Assembly: GCA_001303885.1 (NCBI GenBank)
Contig: LJUE01000134.1
Span: forward strand, 1-25,337
Direction: 5' to 3'
DNA from: Planctomycetes bacterium SM23_32
GTDB taxonomy: Bacteria; Planctomycetota; Brocadiia; SM23-32
DNA length: 25,337 bases
Made by a program: the position numbers and the translations under genes. This document shows positions 1-7,820 of this stretch, in pieces; position 1 is the stretch's first letter, and every line of letters begins with the position of its first letter. The notes under the pieces were generated by a model. It was given only the letters and a program-made list of their open reading frames with translations, was not told the origin of the DNA and searched no databases.

Positions 1-1347
1 CAGCAGCCAGTAGTTGGCGCTGAAGCTCCAGTTCATCGGCGCCTTGCCGAAGGATGCCTGCACGACGAACGTCAGCGCGCCGCCCCACAGCGCGTAACCA
101 ACCAGCCGCATCCTGAGCGGCTGGTTCCGCAGGGCGCGGTAGGAGGCCGCGAACGCGTAACCGAGGATGCCCAGGTAGAGCAGCAGGCCGACCAGCCCCT
201 GCTCGGAGGCGACGCGGGCGAACTCGTTGTGCGGATGCGTCGTACGCAGGCCGGCCACGAAGGGGAGCATCCGCGCCAGGGTCACCTGAAAGCGCGCATG
301 CGTGGCCGGGAAGGTGCCCATGCCCCAGCCGTGCAACGGGCGGCGCACGTAAAGCTCCGCGCAGGCCGCCCAGTCAACCACGCGCAGGTGCGTGGTGCGC
401 CGTGGCGACATCGCCCACCGCAGCGTCCTGGTCCAGAGCGTCTCGGAGGCCATCACCGCGATCACGGCCACCACCGCCACGGCGAGCGCGCAGTAGACGA
501 TTGCCGCCTTCCTCTTGATGGGCAGCAGGCAGAGCGCGTAGGCGCAGCCGGCCGCCAGCGCTGCCACGTAGGCCGCCAGCGCGTTCGCCGCCAGGAAGAT
601 GAACGCATAGGCGAACAGCGCGACAACCAGGGCCGCCACCGTGGCGCCCGGTCGGGGACTGGAGCGCCGGCCGGCCTGCTTCGGCGGGCACGCGCGCACG
701 GTCAGGATAAGGAACGCCAGGGCAATGAAACCGGCCGTCAGCATCAGCGGGCAGCCGAAGTTCGGGTTGCTGAAGAAGACCGTCTTCTCGATGAAGGCCT
801 TGCGGAGCGTCCAGCCGTTCTCCCGGGCGAAGTAAACGATGATGGCGCCTTGCAGCACGGCCTCGACGAAGGCGGAGACGGCGAAGACCTTGGCGGCGGA
901 GACCCAGCGCTCCGGACGCGCGAAGAGGTACATCGCCGCCACGCAGAGGAAGTAGAAGGGCAGCTCGCGGATGAAGTAAGCGCGCGTGGCGTAGGGCCAC
1001 GCGGACCAGTAGTAGGTGAGCCCCGCCCAGACGGCGTAGGCGCCGACGAGGGCCGGGAAAGCGTGCCGCCAGTTCCACCGCGGCCATCGGGGCCGTTCGC
1101 GGCCGCCGACCAGGTAGAGCGTGCCGCAGATGGCGACCCCGGCGGCGAGGGTCTGCACGGCGAAGTACTGAAGCCACGAGGGCATCATGGGATAGATGCG
1201 GCGGTAGAGGAACTCGTGGAGGCGGGGCCAGTTGTCGCGCAGCCACTCGAGCCAGGGCGGCGCCAGCCAGACGACCAGCACCATCGAAGCGGGGAAACAG
1301 GCCAGCAGCAGGTAGTAGCAGAGCTTGGCGGGCCGGGCCCTCTTCAT
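1..1347 (-). CDS. O-antigen ligase / Wzy_C-type polysaccharide polymerase family membrane protein (3' end cut by window edge)
   Basis: The frame is open for 449 codons from an ATG at 1347 to the window edge without a stop, so the C-terminus is missing. The protein is strongly hydrophobic, with about eight or more likely membrane segments (for example residues 8-30 and 58-80). Near residue 345 it has GWGMGTF, and near residues 371-375 HPHNE followed by a GLVGLLLYLGILGY membrane segment. This is the large periplasmic loop signature of the Wzy_C/O-antigen ligase family (WaaL, Wzy, PglL-like), whose members join lipid-linked glycan to an acceptor or polymerise repeat units. Which reaction this one performs cannot be told from sequence. 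No strong Shine-Dalgarno precedes the ATG, so the start is uncertain. A promoter-like sequence lies about 115 bases upstream, so it need not be cotranscribed with the macroglobulin gene. Confidence 0.85.
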   Translation of the reverse strand, partial: MKRARPAKLCYYLLLACFPASMVLVVWLAPPWLEWLRDNWPRLHEFLYRRIYPMMPSWLQYFAVQTLAAGVAICGTLYLVGGRERPRWPRWNWRHAFPALVGAYAVWAGLTYYWSAWPYATRAYFIRELPFYFLCVAAMYLFARPERWVSAAKVFAVSAFVEAVLQGAIIVYFARENGWTLRKAFIEKTVFFSNPNFGCPLMLTAGFIALAFLILTVRACPPKQAGRRSSPRPGATVAALVVALFAYAFIFLAANALAAYVAALAAGCAYALCLLPIKRKAAIVYCALAVAVVAVIAVMASETLWTRTLRWAMSPRRTTHLRVVDWAACAELYVRRPLHGWGMGTFPATHARFQVTLARMLPFVAGLRTTHPHNEFARVASEQGLVGLLLYLGILGYAFAASYRALRNQPLRMRLVGYALWGGALTFVVQASFGKAPMNWSFSANYWLL

Positions 1348-1464
1348 GTGCGTGCGGGCGCTCAGGTGGCGCTCGGGAGCCCCTGAAGGGCTGTGGGGAC
1401 GCGCGGGCACGGCCCCGGACGCTGCTACAGGCGAGGGTACGGTGCCCTGCGAGATTCCGCGGCC

Positions 1465-1494
1465 AGTATAGCAGCTTCTCGCTCTACCTGTCCA
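1465..1494 (-). promoter_or_regulatory. Candidate sigma70 promoter for the O-antigen ligase-like gene
   Basis: On the minus strand TGGACA (1489-1494) and TATACT (1465-1470) are separated by 18 bases; each matches consensus at 5 of 6 positions. The -35 box overlaps the last codons of the alpha-2-macroglobulin gene. Transcription would begin about 110 bases before the ligase ATG. No transcription data are available, so this is a sequence match only. Confidence 0.5.
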
Positions 1495-3754
1495 GCACGC
1501 GGATCAGGGCCTCGTCGCTGTTGCCGCGCAGCTCGGGCACGTACATGCCCTGCACCACCGCCGGCAGGGCGTGGAAGACGCCCGGCACCTCGGCCCGGAG
1601 CCGATGCCGCAGCAGGTGCTCGCCCCGGCCGATGGCGTCGGCGAAGAAGGCCACCTTCTCATCGCGCAGCTCCATGTAGCTCCAGAAGCCTTCCTGGCCC
1701 TGGCCGCCGCTGCGCACATCGGTCGGCTCGCAGCCCGCCGGCTTCATGTCCTCGAAGACGAGGTAGGTGTAGTCGTTGTCCGAGGTCACGCGCAGCTCCA
1801 CCTGGATCAGGTCGCCGCTCTCCACGCGGTCGCCCTCCTGGAGGGGCACGCGTTCGTAGCGCAGGCGCCGCTCGGTGAGCTTCTGCCCCTTGGCGCCCTC
1901 CACCTCCACCTCGTAGGGGATCTGCCGGAGCAGGAAGTAGGTGCGCTCCAGCTTGAGCTGGAGGCCCGAGGCCTTGATGTCCTCCTCCTTCGTGAAGTAG
2001 CGCAGGTAGGTGGAGTGATAGAGCGCGCCGGGGCCCTTCTTGGTGATGGTCAGCGTGTGCCTGCCGGCGCCCAGAGCCACGCCCTCGACGACGAACCGGT
2101 TGTCGTAGGTGAAGAAGCTGTCCCGGCTGATCCTCACGGTCTTGGTGACGGCGTCGCCGTCGAGGCTCAGGGTCAGCTCGTAATCGGGCCGGCCCTCGCC
2201 GCTGGCAAGGACGAACTCGCTCATGGCGGCCACGCAGAGCGTGGTGTCGCGGGTGGAGCGCCAGTAGTAGCCGTTGCGCCGGTTCTCCAGCAGCCACTTG
2301 ACCAGTCGCGGCGCCACCTCGCTCTTCGGCTCGAGCCGCACCAGCGCCCGCAGGCACCACGCGTTGGTCTCGATGTCCGAGTTCCACCAGTACCACCAGC
2401 CCTGGAGGGGCGTGCGGAACCAGGCCACCTCCGTCTCGGCGTTCTGCTCGACGAACTGCATGATGTTGCGCAGCACCAGGGCCGCGCGCTCGGCGTCTTC
2501 CAGGTTGGCCAGCGCCAGGCAGAGCAGGGCCTTGCCGTAGAGGTTCAGGTGGTCGCGCCCCTCATAGAGGCGCTCGATGCAGTCGCCCGCCTGCTCGTCG
2601 GCCGCGCGCAGTCCCTTCAGCGAGAGCACGTAGGCGGCGAAGGCGTGCACCGCGCTCGCCTGCCAGTGCTCCTTGCGCATCTCGCCTATCTCCCAGTTGC
2701 GCAGGAACTCCATGCCGCGCTGTATCATGCCCTCGTCCACGGCCACGTCGCACTGCTGCGCGTTGACCAGGGCGTGCAGCACGTAGGCGGTCAGGTAGGC
2801 GCTGGAGCTGCCGCGCTTCCACCAGGCCCAGCCGCCGTCCCCCTGCTGCATGTCCGTGATGCGTTCCAGGCCCTTGCGGATGATGCGGTCCAGCTCGTCG
2901 GAGTCGAAGATGGGGCTTTCGGCGTAGATGCGACGGTGCTCCCCCTCCTCGACGCGGCGCACCTCGTCCATGCGCCCGCGGATCAGGCGCACGTCCTCCA
3001 GGTCCACGCCCATGTTCTGGAGCGTCTTGAGCGTGAGCACGGCCGGCAGGAAGCGGCTCACCGTCTGCTCGGTGCAGCCGTAGGGGTAGTCCAGGCAGTA
3101 GGGGAGGGCGTCCATCATGGCGCCCACCAGCGACGGGGCGAACTGCACTTCGAGCCGCGTCAGTTCCGGTCGCCGCTTCTCCGGCACCGTCAGCTCGACG
3201 GTGTGCGTCGTCTCCAGCTCGTCGGGGCGCATCGAGCCGCACCAGGCGTCCTGCTTGGTCATGCCGTGCACCAGGACGGGGAACGTCATCTGCATGGCGT
3301 CCGACTCCTCGTCGGTCAGCGCCTTCACCGTGACGCCGGCCACACCTTCGGCGAGCACTTTGACGCGCCAGTCCACGCGCTTCTCACCGTCGGCGGGCAC
3401 CTCGACGTCCACGGTGGGCTCGTAGCCTTCCATGAAGGAGAGGTGCTCCTCGGGCACCTCGAGGCTCACGCGCGCCGTCTTGGCGGTCTCAAGGTAGTTG
3501 TGCACGTTGGCGCTGATGACGACCTCGTCGTACTCCATGAAGAAGCGCGGCGCCTGGAGGCGCACGAGCAGGTCCTTGGTCGTCACCGCTTCCGTGTCGG
3601 CCTGTCCCACACGGGTCTCCTTGCTCATGGCCCACGAGCTGACCTTCCAGGTGGTCAGGTTCTCGGGCATGGCGAAGGTGACGGTCGCCTGCCCGTCCTC
3701 GCCGGTGGCGGCGTCGGCGACCCACAGGGCGGTGTCGGCGAACTCCTTGCGCAC
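1484..3754 (-). CDS. Alpha-2-macroglobulin, C-terminal piece with thioester motif
   Basis: This frame gives 756 residues. It opens with RKEFADTALWVADAATGEDG and PENLTTWKVSSWAMSKETRV, the classic A2M domain start. The internal thioester motif is intact: YGCTEQ, with Cys at residue 227 (codon 3074-3076) and Gln at 230, so covalent capture of a protease is possible in principle. An alpha/alpha-toroid follows (GDGGWAWWKRGSSSAYLTAY, WWYWWNSDIETNAWCLRALV), then a beta-rich receptor-like C-terminus ending IRVLDR at 1484. There is no DnaJ-like or lipoprotein tail. The GTG at 3754 is probably not a genuine start; translation in the intact gene would arrive from the upstream frame. Confidence 0.85.
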   Translation of the reverse strand: MRKEFADTALWVADAATGEDGQATVTFAMPENLTTWKVSSWAMSKETRVGQADTEAVTTKDLLVRLQAPRFFMEYDEVVISANVHNYLETAKTARVSLEVPEEHLSFMEGYEPTVDVEVPADGEKRVDWRVKVLAEGVAGVTVKALTDEESDAMQMTFPVLVHGMTKQDAWCGSMRPDELETTHTVELTVPEKRRPELTRLEVQFAPSLVGAMMDALPYCLDYPYGCTEQTVSRFLPAVLTLKTLQNMGVDLEDVRLIRGRMDEVRRVEEGEHRRIYAESPIFDSDELDRIIRKGLERITDMQQGDGGWAWWKRGSSSAYLTAYVLHALVNAQQCDVAVDEGMIQRGMEFLRNWEIGEMRKEHWQASAVHAFAAYVLSLKGLRAADEQAGDCIERLYEGRDHLNLYGKALLCLALANLEDAERAALVLRNIMQFVEQNAETEVAWFRTPLQGWWYWWNSDIETNAWCLRALVRLEPKSEVAPRLVKWLLENRRNGYYWRSTRDTTLCVAAMSEFVLASGEGRPDYELTLSLDGDAVTKTVRISRDSFFTYDNRFVVEGVALGAGRHTLTITKKGPGALYHSTYLRYFTKEEDIKASGLQLKLERTYFLLRQIPYEVEVEGAKGQKLTERRLRYERVPLQEGDRVESGDLIQVELRVTSDNDYTYLVFEDMKPAGCEPTDVRSGGQGQEGFWSYMELRDEKVAFFADAIGRGEHLLRHRLRAEVPGVFHALPAVVQGMYVPELRGNSDEALIRVLDR

Positions 3755-6700
3755 CTCGGCCGTAGCCCCAGAGCTGGTTGAACTCCTCCTGCGTCACGGC
3801 CGCCCATTCTCCTACTTCCACCCCCCAGGTCCCCGTCCAAGCCGGCGGCAGGGGCGAGAGCTGCTGGAACGGCCGATGGATGTATCCCCACGCGGCGAAC
3901 TGCTCCAGCAGGTTGGTGACCATCTGCGGGCGGTGGTAGCGCAGCCGCCCGTGGAAGAACTTGGCGATCGGCGGCGTGTACTCCGGCTGAATGTAGAGCA
4001 CCGACTTGTCGAACGCGCTCAAGACCACCTGCACATCGGCCGGCTCGCCGTCGGGCGTGCGGGCCGCCACCGTGACGGTGGCCTCCTCGCCGGGGTTGTA
4101 CTCGGCCTTGTCCGCAGCGACGTTGACCGTGACGACCTTGTCCTCGGGCGGCACGCAGATGCGCTTGACCTGCTCATGCACGCGCAGGTCGGAGACCGTC
4201 ATCGCCTCGACGAAGAAGTTCGGCTGGTCCCCCTCCTCGATGGGCACATCCACCACGGCGTGGCCGCCTTCCAGCCGCAGCAGCCGGTAGCTGAGCAGCG
4301 CGCCGTTGTCCACCTGGTCGGCGAAGAGCACGTGGCTGACGGGCCGGCGCGTGTTGACCATCAGATGGCAGGTCTCGCCGGGCCGGTAGGTGCGCCTGTC
4401 GGTGATCAGCTCCAGGTCGTTGAAGCGGTAGAGCCGCCCGTCGAAGTCGCGCCCGCAGACCCAGACCAGCCCGTAGCCCTCCACCACGCCGCCCCATTCG
4501 TCGGGCGCGGCGAACTTGATCTTGAGCTGGTCGCTCTTCTCGTGCCGCAGCCGGAAGGTCAGCGTGCCGCGCTCGTCCGTCTCGGCGGTCCACCGTCTCA
4601 GCTCGGTCTCCTCGATGCGGGCGTTGTCGGGCCCGCCGAACACGATGCTGGAGACGGTGACCACTCCTTCGGCCTGCACGGGCCGGTTGTCCGGGGTGAG
4701 GCATCGGACGCTGATGACCATCTCCTCGCCGGGCCGGTAGTAGCCGCGGTCGCTGCCGACCATCGCGTAGTAGGCCTGGCGGGTGACTTTCACGTCGCCC
4801 TCGCCGGCGATGACGCGGCGGCTCGCGTCCCGCACCTCGGCCTGCACGACGTAGCGATGGTCGCGGTCGGGATGGTCCCTCAGCGCCGGCGCCGTGTCTA
4901 TCTCCACCTTGAGCGTGCCGTCGGGGCCGATGTGGCTCTCTCCCTGCTGCACCAGCTCGCGCACGGGACTGCGCGGCGTGTAGCCCCACCACCACGTCGG
5001 GGGCGCCCAGCAGCAGCGCATGCTGTCCCACCAGGGGAACCAGTCGCACTCGTACCACGAGTAGCCGTAGCCCGGCCCGTAGAGCCAGTCCCACGCGCCG
5101 GGGAAGTAGTAGCGATGCGTGTACTCCTCGCGCAGCACCTTGTAGCTGACCGTCGCCTCGGTGACGGGCGCGCCGAAGTAGTAGGTGGCCCTGATGACGG
5201 CCGTCAGCTTCTCGCCGAGCCTGGCGTGGGTCGTGTCCGGCTCGACGGCAACCTCGAACTCGGGCTTCTTGTACTCCTCGACGCGGAAGTTGCCGCCGCC
5301 CGCGTAGCGCTCGCCGTGCACCTGGATGCCGTAAACGCCCAGGGGCGGCTCCTCCGCCAGCACCAGCTCGCCGTCCAGCCCGCCGTAGTCGTCGGTGCGC
5401 TTGGATACGTTCAGCAGCTCGTTGCCGCGGGGGTCATGAACGGTGATCTGGAAGCTCTCCTGCGGGGCGTTTTCGATGACGCCGCGCCGCATCCGGCGCA
5501 CCCAGACCTTGAAGCGCACCGTCTGCTCGGGCCGGTAGACGGGCCGGTCCGTGATGACATAGGCGAACAGGCCGTCCTCCATGCGCGAGGGATAGTAGGG
5601 GGACTGGTAGGTCATGCCGCTCCAGGCCATGCGGCCTTCGGGGGCGGCGATGAGTAGGTGAAGCTGGTTGTTGCGGTTGGCCGGCTGTTCGAACAGGGCC
5701 AGGCCGTCGTCGTCAGTGCGCAGGTCGGTGACCTTGGTGTGCCATATGTTCTTGCGCAGGATGCGGTTGTGAGTGCTCCAGCTCTCCAGCACGCTCACGT
5801 CGGCCCCGGCCACGGGCGCGCCGCTGGCGGCGTGGGCCACGTAGTAGAGGTTGCCCTTGGCGGTCTTCTTCTCCACGAAGGCCAGGTCGTTCAGGGCGGC
5901 CACCGCGCGGCTGGCGCCGAGGGCGAGCAGGTCCACGCCCTTCTTCTGCGCGTCCTCCTCCGGGGGCTCGGCGGCGTAGGCGTAGATCAGGTAGGCGCCC
6001 CGGTCCTGGAGCGGTGTCTGGAGGGTGGCCTGCGCGTAACGGTGCGTCCCGTCGTCCTCGACGGCGTCGGACCAGCGGGCCACCTCCTGGCCGACATAGC
6101 TGGCGGCCGTCTCGCGCTCCCACTGCTCGGAGTGCGGCCACACCAGCCAGTGGGACCAGCTCTGGAGCATGCGAAGGTAGGGGTAGGGGTTGTCGCGCTC
6201 CTCCTGCAACTCCCGGCGGAGCTGCTCCAGCAAGCCCCGCAGGTCCACCTTGCGCGCCACGAACCAGACGCGGTCCATGTTGCGGTAGCTGAGCTGGAGG
6301 GTTGCGGGCGCGCCGGCGGCCTGCACGCCGGCGTCGCTGATGCGCACCTGCGGCGCCCGGATGCGCGCCACCTGGCTGGCGGCCTGGCCCGACCAGTCGC
6401 TCTGCGGCAGCGCCTCCCGCAGCGCCTCGTACTCGTCAATGGCCTGACGGTACTGCTGGCGGCTCTGGTAGTAGAGGCCGACGGCGTAGCGCGCCTGGTC
6501 GGCGATGCCGCTGTCGGCGAAGTCGCCGGCCACGGTGCGCAGCAGGCCCATCACGTCGAACCACGCCGGCAGCTCCACTTTGCGTATGCGCCCGCCGACC
6601 AGCACCAGCGCCTCGCCGTCCTCCAGTTCCCAGGGGTTGAGCGTCTCGAGCTCCTCCTGCAGGGGCTGGCCCGAGCCGCTGTGGTAGAAGCCCGCATACA

Positions 6701-6824
6701 TGTTCAGCCGGTCCATGCCGAACCGCTTGCGGGCGAGCATGGCCTGGCGGTAGTCACTGAGCGCTGTGTGGCGGCGCTCCTCGGTCTTGTCCAGCTCGCG
6801 CACCTCGCCGAGCAGGTAGAGCAT
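3489..6824 (-). CDS. Alpha-2-macroglobulin, middle piece (MG domains, tryptophan-rich insert)
   Basis: The frame from 6824 gives about 1,018 family-like residues, down to about 3770. The remaining residues to 3489 are arginine- and histidine-rich and are read in the wrong frame. Recognisable parts are YRPEQTVRFKVWVRR and GVYGIQVHGERYAGGG (macroglobulin MG domains, plus-strand 5300-5550), a W/Y/C-rich stretch (4980-5110), the MG-type YRPGEEMVISVRC (about 4730) and VVLSAFDKSVLYI (about 4010), an ending typical of the domain before the bait region. The ATG at 6824 is not the true start because the upstream frame continues the same protein. Its end joins the C-terminal piece near 3766. Confidence 0.8.
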   Translation of the reverse strand: MLYLLGEVRELDKTEERRHTALSDYRQAMLARKRFGMDRLNMYAGFYHSGSGQPLQEELETLNPWELEDGEALVLVGGRIRKVELPAWFDVMGLLRTVAGDFADSGIADQARYAVGLYYQSRQQYRQAIDEYEALREALPQSDWSGQAASQVARIRAPQVRISDAGVQAAGAPATLQLSYRNMDRVWFVARKVDLRGLLEQLRRELQEERDNPYPYLRMLQSWSHWLVWPHSEQWERETAASYVGQEVARWSDAVEDDGTHRYAQATLQTPLQDRGAYLIYAYAAEPPEEDAQKKGVDLLALGASRAVAALNDLAFVEKKTAKGNLYYVAHAASGAPVAGADVSVLESWSTHNRILRKNIWHTKVTDLRTDDDGLALFEQPANRNNQLHLLIAAPEGRMAWSGMTYQSPYYPSRMEDGLFAYVITDRPVYRPEQTVRFKVWVRRMRRGVIENAPQESFQITVHDPRGNELLNVSKRTDDYGGLDGELVLAEEPPLGVYGIQVHGERYAGGGNFRVEEYKKPEFEVAVEPDTTHARLGEKLTAVIRATYYFGAPVTEATVSYKVLREEYTHRYYFPGAWDWLYGPGYGYSWYECDWFPWWDSMRCCWAPPTWWWGYTPRSPVRELVQQGESHIGPDGTLKVEIDTAPALRDHPDRDHRYVVQAEVRDASRRVIAGEGDVKVTRQAYYAMVGSDRGYYRPGEEMVISVRCLTPDNRPVQAEGVVTVSSIVFGGPDNARIEETELRRWTAETDERGTLTFRLRHEKSDQLKIKFAAPDEWGGVVEGYGLVWVCGRDFDGRLYRFNDLELITDRRTYRPGETCHLMVNTRRPVSHVLFADQVDNGALLSYRLLRLEGGHAVVDVPIEEGDQPNFFVEAMTVSDLRVHEQVKRICVPPEDKVVTVNVAADKAEYNPGEEATVTVAARTPDGEPADVQVVLSAFDKSVLYIQPEYTPPIAKFFHGRLRYHRPQMVTNLLEQFAAWGYIHRPFQQLSPLPPAWTGTWGVEVGEWAAVTQEEFNQLWGYGRGAQGVRRHRPVGRRRRHRRGRAGDRHLRHAREPDHLEGQLVGHEQGDPCGTGRHGSGDDQGPARAPPGAALLHGVRRGRHQRQRAQLP

Positions 6825-6835
6825 CTTCTCGTCGT

Positions 6836-7513
6836 CTAGCCCTCGTCGAAGTCGTCCTCGCCCGCCGTCTCAGCCAGGAACTCGTCCCGCTCCCCCCACC
6901 AGCGATACCAGAACTGCGGCTCATCATCGTAGATGCCGAAGCGCGAGAGCAGGTTGACCAGGTCGAAGGTGCACTCGATGCGCTCCTCAAGCCACTTCGC
7001 GCCTTCCTCGATGGGCAGCCCCACCGCCAGATCCTGCCTGGCGTAGAGGTCCCGCGCGCGCTCCATGTGGGCGACGGCCTGCTTCTTGTCGTACTGGTGG
7101 CTGTGCAGGAAGGTGCCCTGCTCGCGGACGCCGCGGTGGAACTCGCCCCCGGAGCGCGTGCCCCAGTGGGGCAGCAGCATGTAGAGGTGGCCGGTCAGCC
7201 GTTCGGCCCGGGCCTCCTGCCGGGTGCCTTCGGTGCGCGCGACGTAGTCCGCGGCCGCCTCGAGAGCCTCGCCGAAGAGGCTGAGGCGCAGCTTGCACAT
7301 GATGAGCCGCTCCGCGGCGCGGTGCCAGTCCTCCGCCTGCGCCTCGACCAGCGCGCCGTAGACTCCCGCGGCCTCCGCGTAGTTCTTCTGGTCGAACAGC
7401 TTGTCGGCCGCCTGGAAGGTCGGCGGCCCCTGGGCGGCGCCGAACCCGATCACGGAACCGATGGTGAGCAGCAGGGCGAGGCCGAGGACGACGCCGTTTC
7501 GTCTGGTCAGCAT
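6836..7513 (-). CDS. Alpha-2-macroglobulin, N-terminal piece (signal peptide and helical repeat region)
   Basis: This frame holds 225 residues from the ATG at 7513. Residues 1-6 are positively charged and residues 7-27 hydrophobic, ending GFGAAQG, which looks like a Sec signal peptide with no obvious lipobox cysteine. The rest is helical and repeat-like, with QAADKLFDQKNYAEAAGVYG resembling a TPR unit. It also has the segment HWGTRSGGEFHRG, which recalls the N-terminal region of planctomycete macroglobulins. The frame ends in TAG at 6836-6838 directly after GDDFDEG-like acidic residues, while clear continuation (LGEVRELDKTEE) is found at once in another frame. The frame also stays open upstream to 7570, but the signal peptide and the ribosome binding site favour 7513. 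Confidence 0.75.
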   Translation of the reverse strand: MLTRRNGVVLGLALLLTIGSVIGFGAAQGPPTFQAADKLFDQKNYAEAAGVYGALVEAQAEDWHRAAERLIMCKLRLSLFGEALEAAADYVARTEGTRQEARAERLTGHLYMLLPHWGTRSGGEFHRGVREQGTFLHSHQYDKKQAVAHMERARDLYARQDLAVGLPIEEGAKWLEERIECTFDLVNLLSRFGIYDDEPQFWYRWWGERDEFLAETAGEDDFDEG

Positions 7514-7738
7514 CTTCGCGCTCCGGACAGAGGCGGGGCGGGGCGCCGTCCGGCGTTGCGGGATCCCCAACTTACCGGCGCCCCGCGCCCAGTTTACGCC
7601 ATTAGACGGCCCGGAGCCACGCGAAGTTCCCCGGCCGCAGCGCCACGCCGACCCTCAGCTCCAGCGGCATCCTGTAGCGCCGAAGTGCCTTTCGTCCCCT
7701 CCCGTCCGCTCCGGCGGCATGCGTGCCGGGCGTTCCCC

Positions 7739-7767
7739 TTGCCGCGCCCGCGTGTCTGTCGTACTAT
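7739..7767 (+). promoter_or_regulatory. Candidate promoter for the DUF1638-HyuA gene
   Basis: TTGCCG (7739-7744) and TACTAT (7762-7767) are 17 bases apart, each with 4 of 6 consensus matches. The element lies about 50 bases before the proposed start at 7821. The 307-base divergent gap 7514-7820 shows no comparably good promoter facing the macroglobulin gene. Confidence 0.4.
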
Positions 7768-7820
7768 ACGATGACGTGTGTCCGGGTGTCCACGCTTCCG
7801 CAGGGAGTCGTAAAGGGCCA

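Larger units (their letters stand above)
1484..7513 (-). pseudogene. Complete alpha-2-macroglobulin family gene interrupted by two frameshifts (probable indels)
   Basis: Three successive minus-strand frames form one bacterial alpha-2-macroglobulin of about 2,010 residues, a normal length for the planctomycete-type family. Order: signal peptide and helical repeat region, MG domains, tryptophan-rich insert, bait and thioester region, receptor-like C-terminus. The start at 7513 has GGAG about eight bases upstream. The frame breaks at 6836-6842, where a TAG follows GAGGGC, and at about 3763-3769, within TGGGGCTACG. One more G at the first site gives E-G-L-D-D-E-K. One fewer G at the second gives L-W-A-T-A-E-V-R-K-E-F, the expected sequence before the DTALW motif. 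The simplest reading is single-base length errors in G runs or a recently inactivated gene, because all domains and the thioester are otherwise preserved. Such proteins are secreted or periplasmic protease traps. Confidence 0.85.

Noticed and set aside
374..1246. A 290-codon minus-strand frame
   Set aside because: It is an out-of-frame reading of the O-antigen ligase-like gene, which has proper membrane segments and HPHNE in the adjacent frame.
1571..3781. A 736-codon plus-strand open frame opposite the macroglobulin gene
   Set aside because: It mirrors the codon pattern of the true gene, is rich in H, G, A, V and L without any motif, and shows no ribosome binding site. High GC content creates such frames.
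6836..6842. TAG at the first macroglobulin break as a suppressed or recoded stop codon
   Set aside because: Readthrough would stay in a frame that gives no family sequence; only a shift of one base restores the protein.
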